A model generated the notes under the pieces. It ran no database searches and was not told the origin of the DNA. It saw nothing but the letters and a program-made list of their open reading frames with translations. A stretch of 64,000 bases of DNA, taken from assembly GCF_900142965.1 (NCBI RefSeq), contig NZ_FRCQ01000015.1:62001-126000 (forward strand), written 5' to 3'. Shown here piece after piece: positions 22,613-30,699 of this stretch. The stretch is from Rhizobacter sp. OV335. Lineage in GTDB: Bacteria; Pseudomonadota; Gammaproteobacteria; Burkholderiales; Burkholderiaceae_C. Both the position numbers and the translations under genes were made by a program. The stretch's first letter is position 1; each line of letters starts with the position of its first letter.

Positions 22613-24826
22613 ATGCCCCATCAAGCGGCCCCGTTCGCGCTGACCCGCGCCTCCCTTTCCATCGGCCTGGCACTGGCCGCACTGGCTGCGCAGGCCCAGG
22701 AGGCCAGCGTGCTGGCCCCCGTCACCGTGACGGCCGAGCGCCGCGCCGAGAACGCGAAGGACGTGCCGATGTCGATCTCGACGCTCGGCGGCGAGAAGCT
22801 CGACGTGCTGAACTCGTCCGGCGAAGACATCCGCATGCTGTCCGGCCGCGTGCCGAGCCTGAACATCGAATCGTCGTTCGGCCGCGCCTTTCCGCGCTTC
22901 TACATCCGCGGCTACGGCAACACCGATTTCCACCTGAACGCCTCGCAGCCGGTCTCGCTGATCTATGACGACGTGGTGCAGGAGAACCCGATCCTGAAGG
23001 GCTTCCCGGCCTTCGACCTGGAGCGCATCGAGGTGCTGGCCGGCCCGCAGGGCACCCTCTTCGGCCGCAACACGCCGGCCGGCGTCGTCAAGTTCGATTC
23101 GGTCAAGCCGCAGCTGAAGAAGAACGAGGGCTACGGCAGCATCAGCTACGGCAGCTTCGGGACCACCAATGTCGAAGGGGCGTGGAACGCGTCGGCGAGC
23201 CCCGATTTCGCGGCCCGCGTGTCGATCCAGTCGCAGCACCGCGACGACTGGGTCGACAACAACTACCGCCCGTCGCAGACCGACAAGCTCGAGGGCTACG
23301 ACGACAACGCGATCCGCCTGCAGGCGCTGTACCAGCCGAGCAGCAGTTTCAGCGCGCTCGGCAACGTGCACATGCGCGACCTGAAGGGCACGGCACGGCT
23401 GTTCCGCGCCAACATCATCAAGAAGGGCAGCAACGACCTGGTCGACGGCTTCGACGAGAAGTCGGTGACGATCGACGGCAAGAACGAGCAGACGCTGTCG
23501 AACTTCGGCAGCAGCCTGCGGCTGCGCTGGGCGTTCGATACCGTGGCGCTGAACTCGATCACCGGGTTCGAGCACCTGTACACCTACAGCCGGGGTGATG
23601 TGGACGGCGGCTACCTGAATGCCGACGGCACCAGCGGACCTGGGACTATCTTCTTTCCCAGTGAGACCTCGGATGCGCTGAACGGCCATCGCCAGTATTC
23701 GCAGGAGTTCCGTCTCGAGTCGCTGGGCGGCGGCCCGCTGAAGTGGCAGAGCGGCGTCTACCTGTTCCGCGAGAGCTACCTGATCGACAGCATCAGCTAC
23801 GCGGCGATCAGCCATGTCTACGACAGTTCGGTGCAGACTCGGCAGACCAACAACGCCTGGGCGGTGTTCGGCTCGGCCAACTACCAGTTCACGCCGCAGC
23901 TGAACGTGCGTGGCGGCCTACGCTACACGCACGACGAGAAGTACCTCGCGACGACGACGGCCGACACCAACATCGACCGCACCGCCGGCACCACCGCCGA
24001 CACCAGCGACTCGAAGGTCAGCTGGGACCTGAGCGGCACCTACGCGCTGACGCCCGACCTGAACCTGTACGCCCGCGTGGCCACCGGCTTCCGCGCCTCG
24101 AGCCTGCAGAACGCATCGGCCTTCGGCCCGCAATCGAAGGCCGGCCCGGAGACCAACACCTCGTACGAGGCCGGCGTGAAGGCCGACCTGTGGAACAAGC
24201 GGGCGCGCGCCGCGTTCAGCGTCTTCCATTACGACGTGAAGGACCAGCAGCTGAGCGCGGTCGGTGGCGACCAGAACAAGACCCAGCTCGTGACAGCGAA
24301 AAAGGCGCAGGGCCAGGGCGTGGAGTTCAACTTCGACGCATACCTGACCGACACGCTGCTGCTGGGCCTGAACGGCAGCTATAACATGACGAAGATCAAG
24401 GACGGTGATCTCGTCGTGGCCGGCTGTGCACAGTGCACGATGAACGACCCGGCCGGCGCGCTCCCCGGCACCTTCCACATCGACGGCAACCCGCTGCCAC
24501 AGGCGCCGAAGTGGATCGGCAACGTGACGCTGCGCTACGGCATGCCGACGGCATCGGGCGGCGAGTACTTCGTCTACACCGACTGGGCGTACCGCAGCAA
24601 GATCAACTTCTTCCTGTACGAGTCGACCGAGTTCACCGGCAAGTCCCTGCTGACCGGCGGGCTGCGGCTGGGCTACCAGTGGGCGAACGGCAAGTACGAG
24701 GCGGCGGTGTTCGCGCGCAACATCACGAACGAGATCCAGGTGGTGGGGGGGATCGACTTCAACAACCTGACCGGGTTCATCAACGAGCCGCGGACCTTCG
24801 GGGCGCAGTTCAAGGCGAACTTCTAA
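22613..24826 (+). CDS. TonB-dependent outer-membrane receptor
   Basis: A 737-residue outer-membrane beta-barrel receptor. The signal peptide (about 1-28) ends at AQAQE. TonB box-like VLAPVTVTAER follows, then a plug domain with RIEVLAGPQGTLFGRN and a 22-strand barrel ending in FKANF with the terminal Phe. It belongs to the broad group often labelled iron complex receptors, but linkage to two exported nucleoside-related proteins suggests a nucleoside or nucleobase-containing ligand. ATG 22613 (MPHQAAPF) was preferred over an extended start because the signal peptide then has normal length. Confidence 0.85.
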   Translation: MPHQAAPFALTRASLSIGLALAALAAQAQEASVLAPVTVTAERRAENAKDVPMSISTLGGEKLDVLNSSGEDIRMLSGRVPSLNIESSFGRAFPRFYIRGYGNTDFHLNASQPVSLIYDDVVQENPILKGFPAFDLERIEVLAGPQGTLFGRNTPAGVVKFDSVKPQLKKNEGYGSISYGSFGTTNVEGAWNASASPDFAARVSIQSQHRDDWVDNNYRPSQTDKLEGYDDNAIRLQALYQPSSSFSALGNVHMRDLKGTARLFRANIIKKGSNDLVDGFDEKSVTIDGKNEQTLSNFGSSLRLRWAFDTVALNSITGFEHLYTYSRGDVDGGYLNADGTSGPGTIFFPSETSDALNGHRQYSQEFRLESLGGGPLKWQSGVYLFRESYLIDSISYAAISHVYDSSVQTRQTNNAWAVFGSANYQFTPQLNVRGGLRYTHDEKYLATTTADTNIDRTAGTTADTSDSKVSWDLSGTYALTPDLNLYARVATGFRASSLQNASAFGPQSKAGPETNTSYEAGVKADLWNKRARAAFSVFHYDVKDQQLSAVGGDQNKTQLVTAKKAQGQGVEFNFDAYLTDTLLLGLNGSYNMTKIKDGDLVVAGCAQCTMNDPAGALPGTFHIDGNPLPQAPKWIGNVTLRYGMPTASGGEYFVYTDWAYRSKINFFLYESTEFTGKSLLTGGLRLGYQWANGKYEAAVFARNITNEIQVVGGIDFNNLTGFINEPRTFGAQFKANF

Positions 24827-24883
24827 GGAATCGTTTGGCGCGGCAAAGGCGCGTGCGGGGAGGCGCTGTGCGTACACGAGCAC

Positions 24884-24982
24884 CCGTTCGCCCTGAGCAG
24901 GGACCGAGCTTGTCGAGGGCCCGTCCGTCGAAGGGTTGTGCCCGGCGCGCGCAGGGCCTTCGCCAAGCTCAGGGCGAACGGT
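24884..24982. repeat. Inverted pair of the dispersed GTTCGCCCTGAGC repeat
   Basis: Two copies of the dispersed element face each other. 24884-24920 reads CCGTTCGCCCTGAGC, then a 10-bp insertion, then CTTGTCGAGGGC. 24953-24981 is the inverted copy ending CAGGGCGAACGG. The same family recurs near 48.9 and 50.1 kb. It lies between convergent genes. Confidence 0.75.
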
Positions 24983-25023
24983 GTTTCTTTGCCGACGGGC
25001 TCCGAACACAAACGGCAGGTTCG

Positions 25024-25111
25024 GCAAAGGCGCGGGTGGGAAGTCTTCGCCCCGAGAGGGGCGAAGACCGCACCGTCCGGCGAGCCACAGCCTGCCCACC
25101 CGCGCCTTTGC
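25024..25111. repeat. Nested palindrome between convergent genes
   Basis: Outer arms GCAAAGGCGCGGGTGGG (25024-25040) and its exact complement (25095-25111) enclose a second perfect hairpin with 11-bp arms, GTCTTCGCCCC / GGGGCGAAGAC (25043-25053 and 25058-25068), and a GAGA loop. A partial extra copy of the outer arm (GCAAAGGCGCG) lies near 24843. There are no T-runs, so it is not a normal terminator. The 24827-25127 interval holds only this and the repeat pair. Confidence 0.8.
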
Positions 25112-25127
25112 TCGCGCCGATGCCACA

Positions 25128-26033
25128 TCAAGAAGGAAGTGCCGCGAGCACAGCGAGCCATATCGGGATGCTCAACATCCCAAGCAAGGTCGACAGCGTG
25201 ACAAGCCCCGCCACGTAAGCACCGTCGCCTCCCATCCGTGCCGCGAGCACATACGCGCTCGACGCGGTGGGCATCGCAGCGAACAGCACGACGATGTCGC
25301 GCTGCGCAAGCGGCAATGCCAACACCGCCGTCAGCCCGATCGCCACCGCCGGCAGCACCGCATGCCGGATCGACAAAAAGGCCGCCGCCAACCCCGGCGC
25401 GGCGCGCAGCCCCGCCACCCGCAAACCCGCCCCCACGGCCATCAGCCCGACCGGCAGCGCCGCAACGCCGATGCGCTGCAGCGTGGTCGCCACCGCTTCC
25501 GGAAACTGCAGCCCCGCCAGGTTCGCGATCAGCCCCGCCACCGTGCTGACGATCAGCGGGTTGCGCACGATCTCGCGCGCATACGAATGCCCACCATGCC
25601 GCGCCAGCGGCCACACCGCCGCCACGTTGCACAGCGGCACGCCCAGCGCGATCAGCAAGGCCATCCACGCGACGCCCTGCTGCCCGCCGAGCCGCTCGGC
25701 CAGCGCGAGCGCGATGAACGAGTTGAAGCGGAACGCCGTCTGCGCACCCGACGCGTGCAGCCTCGCGTCGACACCCGGCCCCCTTCGCAGTGCGTAAGAC
25801 AGCGCGATGCCCACCAGCAGCATGCCGACGCCGCTGGCCGCGAGGCTCAACGTCTGCGCCGGCTGCAGCGGGCTGCGCACGATCGAGTTGAACAACAGCA
25901 CCGGAAACAGCACGTAGTAGACGAGCCGCTCGGCCGCCTCCCAGACCGGACGGTCCAGCGCGGTGTAGCGGCAGATGCAGAAGCCGCAGACGATCAGCAG
26001 GAAATCGGGCAGCAGCAAGAGGGCATTCGACAT
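25128..26033 (-). CDS. AEC (auxin efflux carrier) family transporter
   Basis: Inner-membrane carrier, 301 residues with about ten membrane segments in two inverted halves, as usual for the AEC family (malate, malonate and similar acids in characterised bacterial members). Features include FNSFIALALAERLGG, AALPVGLMAVGAGL and AAMPTASSAYVLAARMGGD near the end. ATG at 26031-26033 (MSNALLLLPDF) was preferred over an in-frame extension into the divergent promoter region. It is divergent from a Bug-type binding protein gene, which also handles carboxylates. Confidence 0.88.
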   Translation of the reverse strand: MSNALLLLPDFLLIVCGFCICRYTALDRPVWEAAERLVYYVLFPVLLFNSIVRSPLQPAQTLSLAASGVGMLLVGIALSYALRRGPGVDARLHASGAQTAFRFNSFIALALAERLGGQQGVAWMALLIALGVPLCNVAAVWPLARHGGHSYAREIVRNPLIVSTVAGLIANLAGLQFPEAVATTLQRIGVAALPVGLMAVGAGLRVAGLRAAPGLAAAFLSIRHAVLPAVAIGLTAVLALPLAQRDIVVLFAAMPTASSAYVLAARMGGDGAYVAGLVTLSTLLGMLSIPIWLAVLAALPS

Positions 26034-26177
26034 GCGGCCCGAGTGTGCCAGCGCCGCCTGCGTGGTCCGTGCTTTCCCGCTTCGTAGTTTCCACACCGCC
26101 GCTGCCCGGCGACGGGGGCAGGATCGCTCACAATGCCCCTCGTTTCGTGCTTCGACTCACCCGCAACAGGAGACACC

Positions 26178-27158
26178 ATGCAACGCAGAACACTGATCGC
26201 CGCCGCTGCCTTCGCGAGCGCGCTGCTGGCGGCCCACGGTGCCGCCCTGGCACAACAGGCCTGGCCGACCAAGCCGGTGCGGCTGGTCGTGCCCTTCGCG
26301 CCCGGCGGCACCACCGACATCATTGCCCGCGTGGTGGCCGAGAAGATCAACGGCCCGCTCGGCCAGACGATGATCGTCGAGAACAAGGCCGGCGGCGGCG
26401 GCTCGGTCGGCGCCAACGAGATCGCCAAAGCCACGCCCGACGGCTACTCGCTCGGCGTCGCGACCGTGTCGACCACCGCGGCCAACCCGGCGATCAACAC
26501 GAAGATCCCGTACAACCCGATCACCGACTTCACGCCGATCATCAACGTGGCGGCCACGCCGAACGTGATCGCGGTGCACCCGAGCTTTCCGGCCAGGGAC
26601 TTCGCCGGCTTCCTGGCCGAGCTGAAGAAGAACCCCGGCAAGTACTCGTTCAGCAGCTCGGGCACCGGCGGCATCGGCCACCTGCAGATGGAGCTGTTCA
26701 AGAGCCTGTCCAACACCTTCGTCACGCACATCCCGTACCGCGGCGCCGGCCCGGCGCTGAACGACACCATCGCCGGCCAGGTGCCGATGATCTTCGACAA
26801 CCTGCCGTCTGCCCTGCCCTTCATCAAGGACGGCCGGCTGATCCCGATCGTGGTCGCGGCACCCACGCGGCTGGCGGTCCTGCCGAACGTGCCCACCTTC
26901 AAGGAGGTCGGCTTCGAGGGCGTGAACCGCATGGCGTACTACGGCATCTACGGGCCGAAGGGCCTGCCGAAGGACATCGTCGACAAGGTGAACGCCGCGG
27001 TGAAGAAAACGCTGGAAGACCCGGCGGTGAAGAAGCGCATCGAGGAGACCGGCTCGCTGATGGTGGCGAACACGCCGGAGCAGTTCGCAGCGCAGATCGC
27101 GGCCGAGTACGAGGTGTACAAGAAGGTCGTCGCGCAGCAGAAACTCAAGCTGGACTGA
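26178..27158 (+). CDS. Bug/TctC family tripartite tricarboxylate-type binding protein
   Basis: Periplasmic solute-binding protein, 326 residues, of the Bug family greatly expanded in Burkholderiales. The signal peptide (about 1-25) ends AALAQQ. The domain has [26 protein letters not shown] and [12 protein letters not shown] as in other Bug proteins, and a ligand carboxylate is expected. No TctA/TctB membrane genes are adjacent, so it is an orphan like most Bug genes. ATG 26178 is preceded by AGGAGA. The stop is followed directly by the xerD TTG. Confidence 0.92.
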   Translation: MQRRTLIAAAAFASALLAAHGAALAQQAWPTKPVRLVVPFAPGGTTDIIARVVAEKINGPLGQTMIVENKAGGGGSVGANEIAKATPDGYSLGVATVSTTAANPAINTKIPYNPITDFTPIINVAATPNVIAVHPSFPARDFAGFLAELKKNPGKYSFSSSGTGGIGHLQMELFKSLSNTFVTHIPYRGAGPALNDTIAGQVPMIFDNLPSALPFIKDGRLIPIVVAAPTRLAVLPNVPTFKEVGFEGVNRMAYYGIYGPKGLPKDIVDKVNAAVKKTLEDPAVKKRIEETGSLMVANTPEQFAAQIAAEYEVYKKVVAQQKLKLD

Positions 27159-28082
27159 TTGAACACTGCCCTGTTGCAGGCCTCGCCTGAACTGACGGAA
27201 AGCCACGGCGCGATCGATCGATTCATCGACGCGCTGTGGATCGAGGACGGCCTCGCCGCCAACTCGCTGGCCGCCTACCGGCGCGACCTGACGCTGTACG
27301 CCCAGTGGCTCGCGAAGGAGCCGAAGAAGGCGCTGAACGCCACCACCGAGATCGACCTGCGCGCCTACGCGGTGACGCAGGTCGCCGGCAAGGCCACCAG
27401 CGCGAACCGGCGCCTCACCGTCTTCAAGCGCTATTTCCGCTGGGCGCTGCGCGAGCACCTGGTCCTCGCCGACCCGACGCTGAAGCTGCTGACCGCGCGC
27501 CAGCCGCTGCGCGTGCCGAAGACGCTGAGCGAGGCCCAGGTCGAATCGCTGCTGAAGGCGCCGGACGTCGACACCCCGCTCGGCCTGCGCGACCGCACGA
27601 TGCTCGAGCTGATGTACGCGAGCGGGCTGCGCGTCAGCGAACTGGTCACGCTGAAGGCAGTCCACCTCGGGCTGTCGGACGGCGCGCTGCGCGTCACCGG
27701 CAAGGGCTCGAAGGAGCGCATCGTGCCGTTCGGCGACGAGGCGCACGCGTGGCTGCGGCGCTACCTCGACGAGGCGCGCGCCGACATCCTGAAGGGCCAG
27801 GCGAGCGACGCGCTGTTCGTCACCGGCCGCGGCGGGCCGATGACGCGGCAGATGTTCTGGCAGCTCGTCAAGAAGTACGCGCTGCAGGCCGGCATCCATG
27901 CGCCGATGTCGCCGCACACGCTGCGCCATGCCTTCGCGACCCATTTGCTGAACCACGGCGCCGACCTGCGCGCGGTGCAGATGCTGCTGGGGCATGCGGA
28001 CATCTCCACCACCACCATCTACACGCACGTGGCGCGGGAACGGTTGAAGGCGCTGCACGCCGCCCACCATCCCCGCGGCTGA
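27159..28082 (+). CDS. xerD: Site-specific tyrosine recombinase XerD
   Basis: Works with XerC at dif to resolve chromosome dimers; 307 residues. The N-terminal core-binding domain covers about 15-105. The catalytic domain shows Arg in SGLRVSEL, Lys in GKGSKERIVP, HTLRHAFATHLL (HxxR), LGHADISTTTIYTH (His and the nucleophilic Tyr). It starts with TTG immediately after the stop of the Bug gene, which is unusual. A later start within the first 15 residues cannot be excluded. The mobile-element integrase alternative is unlikely given the XerD-like length and full match of spacing. Confidence 0.93.
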   Translation: MNTALLQASPELTESHGAIDRFIDALWIEDGLAANSLAAYRRDLTLYAQWLAKEPKKALNATTEIDLRAYAVTQVAGKATSANRRLTVFKRYFRWALREHLVLADPTLKLLTARQPLRVPKTLSEAQVESLLKAPDVDTPLGLRDRTMLELMYASGLRVSELVTLKAVHLGLSDGALRVTGKGSKERIVPFGDEAHAWLRRYLDEARADILKGQASDALFVTGRGGPMTRQMFWQLVKKYALQAGIHAPMSPHTLRHAFATHLLNHGADLRAVQMLLGHADISTTTIYTHVARERLKALHAAHHPRG

Positions 28083-28084
28083 CG

Positions 28085-30682
28085 CTACTTCACGATCACC
28101 AGGTACATGCTGATGCCGGCGTTGTTCAGCGGGCCCAGCGTCACCGTGCCGGCGTTGAAGCGCTTCTTGAAAATGCTGAACGCGCGGCTCGTGCCGCTCT
28201 CCGAGGTCGTCAGGTCGCTCCCGGTGTCGACCCAGCTGCTGTCCACCCACGACGGCAGCGCGCCGCGGTTGTCGAACGCCAGGTAGACATCCGCCGCCGC
28301 GCTCAGCGAGAAGCTCGCGAGCGGCGTGCCGGTGTACGCCTTCGACGCGTTCGCGGTGCGGACCCAGCCGCCACCGGCCACTGCGGCCGGCAGGCTCGCG
28401 ACGGTGAACGCGCGGTCGCCGTAGACGGTGTTGCCGACCTGCAGGTTGCCCTGGATCGACCACGCTGCCGAATTGGCGCCATCGGACACCAGCAGGTTGC
28501 CGACCACCGCGACTGGCGGCGTCGTGCCGCAGCCGGTGACGCGCGCACCACCCCAGTCGGCATGGTCGGAGCCGTTGCCATCGCCGCCATCGGTGACCAC
28601 CAGCCGCAGCTGGTTCTTGCCGGCCACCGCAACGTCGGCCTTCTTGCGCAGGTCACCCGCGCGCGTGACGCCGCTGTCATACGCCAGCGCGCCGTCCAGC
28701 CAGACCTGGAACACCACCGAGCCGTTGTTGCCGACCTCGCCGTCGATCGCCAGGTCGGAGATGAAGCGGCCGGAGCAGTTGCCGTTCAGCGCGAAGCTGA
28801 TGTCCGACGGTGCATGCACGCCGAGCCCGCGCGGGTACGGCACGCCGGCCAGCGTCATCGGCCTGCCGTCGGCGGCGCCTTGTTCGCCATTGCTGCGGTC
28901 CACCTCGTACGGCCCCCAGCCGTTGGCCGGCGTGCCGACCACCGGCAGCTGGCTGACCGGCGTGCGCGGGACGATGTCGCGCGACGCGCTCGCGGTGGCG
29001 CCGGACGAGTCGCGCACCGTCAGCGTGATGCGCAGCCACATGTTGGCTTCGAGCGCCTCGAAGTCCGGCACGGTGAACGAGCCGTTGGTCGCGCCGCTGA
29101 CCGGCGTCACGAACGAGTGCGCATGCGAGTCGTGCTGGAAGTCGACCTTCCAGGTGAACGCGCTCGGCGGCAGGTTGCCGTCTTCCGGGTCGCTGCCGCT
29201 GCCGGAGTACGAGATCACGTCGCCGGTCGCGAAGCCCGCGCCGCTTGCCGGCGTCAGGATGGCCGCGGTCGGCGAGCGGTTGGTCGTGACGGTCAGCGTC
29301 GCCGCGTTCGACGTCACGCTGCCCGACGCGTTCGTGACCACCGCGCGGAAGCTCGCGCCGGTGTCGTTGACCGTCGTCGTCGCGAGCGTGTAGCTGCTGG
29401 CGGTCGCGCCCGAGATGTTGGTGCCGTTGCGCTGCCACTGGTAGCTGGTCGCGCCGTCGGCACCGACGCTGAAGGTCGCCGCCGTGCCGACGTACACCGT
29501 GATGCTCTGCGGCTGCGCGGTGATCGCCGGCGCCTGGCTGCCGGTGTAGCTGATCTTGCTGACCGTGCCCGCGCCCGGTGCCGGCGTGCCGGTGCCCTGG
29601 TTGCGCGCCAGGTAGTACAGCGCGCCGCTCGGCGACACGCCGATGTTGGTCGGATTGCCGATGCCGCTGGCGAAGTTGTTGATCACCGTCGGCGAGGCCA
29701 GGCTCAAGGATTTGATGGTGCCGTTGCAGAAATCGGCGAAGAACAGCTGGCCGACGTAGCTCGCCGGGAAGCGCGCGGTGGCCGGGTTGTAGAACTGCGT
29801 GCCGGTGATCGAGCAGCCCACCGAATGCGAGTAGGCGTAGATCGGGTTCAGGTACGAGGCGTTCGTGCCGACGCCCTCGACCGCCGGCCAGCCGTAGTTG
29901 CCGCCCGCCTGGCCGCGGTTGATCTCTTCCCAGCTGCCCTGGCCGACGTCGCCGATCACGATCGCGCCGGTGGTCGGCTGGATGTCCAGCACGAACGGGT
30001 TGCGGAAGCCGAGCATGTAGTTGGCCTTGTACGCGCTCGCGTTGTTGAAGAACGGGTTGTCCGACGGGATGGTGCCGTCGGCGTTGATGCGCAGCACCTT
30101 GCCGAAGGCGCTCGCGAGGTTCTGCGAATTCGAGGTGGCGACCGGCTGCGGGTTGTCCTCGTGGTTGCCGACCGCGACGTACAGCTTGCCGTCGGTGCCG
30201 AAGCGCATCGCGCCGCCCATGTGCCACTTGGTCGCGCTCGGGATGTCGGGCAGCTCGAAGACCACGCGCTCGCTGCCGGCCACGATGGTGTCGGCCGCCT
30301 CGGTGACGCGGATCACGCGGTTGCGCGAGACGCTGCCCACCACCGTCGAGCAGTAGAAGTAGACGTAGTGGTTGGTGGCGAAGGCCGGGTCGGGCACGAC
30401 GCCCAGGCAACCGCGCTCGTTGGTCGAATCGACGTTCGCGAAGGCATGGAAGTTGGCCGCCAGCAGCGCGTCGTTCTTGATGATGCGCACGATGCCGTTC
30501 TGCTGCACGACCAGCACGCGGCCATCGGGCATCACCGCCATCGAGGTCGGGCTGGTGAGGCCGGTCGCGACCTGGGCGTCGACGAAGCCGGTGGGGACGC
30601 TGGCCGCCAGCGCAGGGACGGCGATCAGCAGGCCGGCCGCGAGGGCACCGCCCAGGCGGCGCAGTCGGGTGAGAAGCTTCAT
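28085..30682 (-). CDS. Exported PQQ-type glucose/sorbosone dehydrogenase with Ig-like, NPCBM and shared C-terminal module
   Basis: An 865-residue secreted protein. A signal peptide (1-26, ending PALA) precedes a soluble glucose dehydrogenase-like beta-propeller (about 30-375) with the family stretch HMGGAMRFGTDGKLYVAVGN and FGKVLRINADGT. Then come an Ig-like domain (about 384-460), an Asp/Glu-rich region, an NPCBM-like sugar-binding domain (about 590-716, GLGVHAPSDISF) and a C-terminal module (about 726-865) shared with two other giant proteins here. PQQ binding is inferred from the family. It lies 17 bp after the 1327-aa cytochrome gene and is probably co-transcribed. The convergent xerD ends 2 bp away. 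Confidence 0.85.
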   Translation of the reverse strand: MKLLTRLRRLGGALAAGLLIAVPALAASVPTGFVDAQVATGLTSPTSMAVMPDGRVLVVQQNGIVRIIKNDALLAANFHAFANVDSTNERGCLGVVPDPAFATNHYVYFYCSTVVGSVSRNRVIRVTEAADTIVAGSERVVFELPDIPSATKWHMGGAMRFGTDGKLYVAVGNHEDNPQPVATSNSQNLASAFGKVLRINADGTIPSDNPFFNNASAYKANYMLGFRNPFVLDIQPTTGAIVIGDVGQGSWEEINRGQAGGNYGWPAVEGVGTNASYLNPIYAYSHSVGCSITGTQFYNPATARFPASYVGQLFFADFCNGTIKSLSLASPTVINNFASGIGNPTNIGVSPSGALYYLARNQGTGTPAPGAGTVSKISYTGSQAPAITAQPQSITVYVGTAATFSVGADGATSYQWQRNGTNISGATASSYTLATTTVNDTGASFRAVVTNASGSVTSNAATLTVTTNRSPTAAILTPASGAGFATGDVISYSGSGSDPEDGNLPPSAFTWKVDFQHDSHAHSFVTPVSGATNGSFTVPDFEALEANMWLRITLTVRDSSGATASASRDIVPRTPVSQLPVVGTPANGWGPYEVDRSNGEQGAADGRPMTLAGVPYPRGLGVHAPSDISFALNGNCSGRFISDLAIDGEVGNNGSVVFQVWLDGALAYDSGVTRAGDLRKKADVAVAGKNQLRLVVTDGGDGNGSDHADWGGARVTGCGTTPPVAVVGNLLVSDGANSAAWSIQGNLQVGNTVYGDRAFTVASLPAAVAGGGWVRTANASKAYTGTPLASFSLSAAADVYLAFDNRGALPSWVDSSWVDTGSDLTTSESGTSRAFSIFKKRFNAGTVTLGPLNNAGISMYLVIVK

Positions 30683-30699
30683 GGGGGGCTCCCTGAGGT

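Noticed and set aside
27159-28082. Tyrosine recombinase considered as the integrase of a mobile island
   Set aside because: Length and motifs are those of the chromosomal XerD, and there is no attachment-site duplication, tRNA gene or phage gene nearby.
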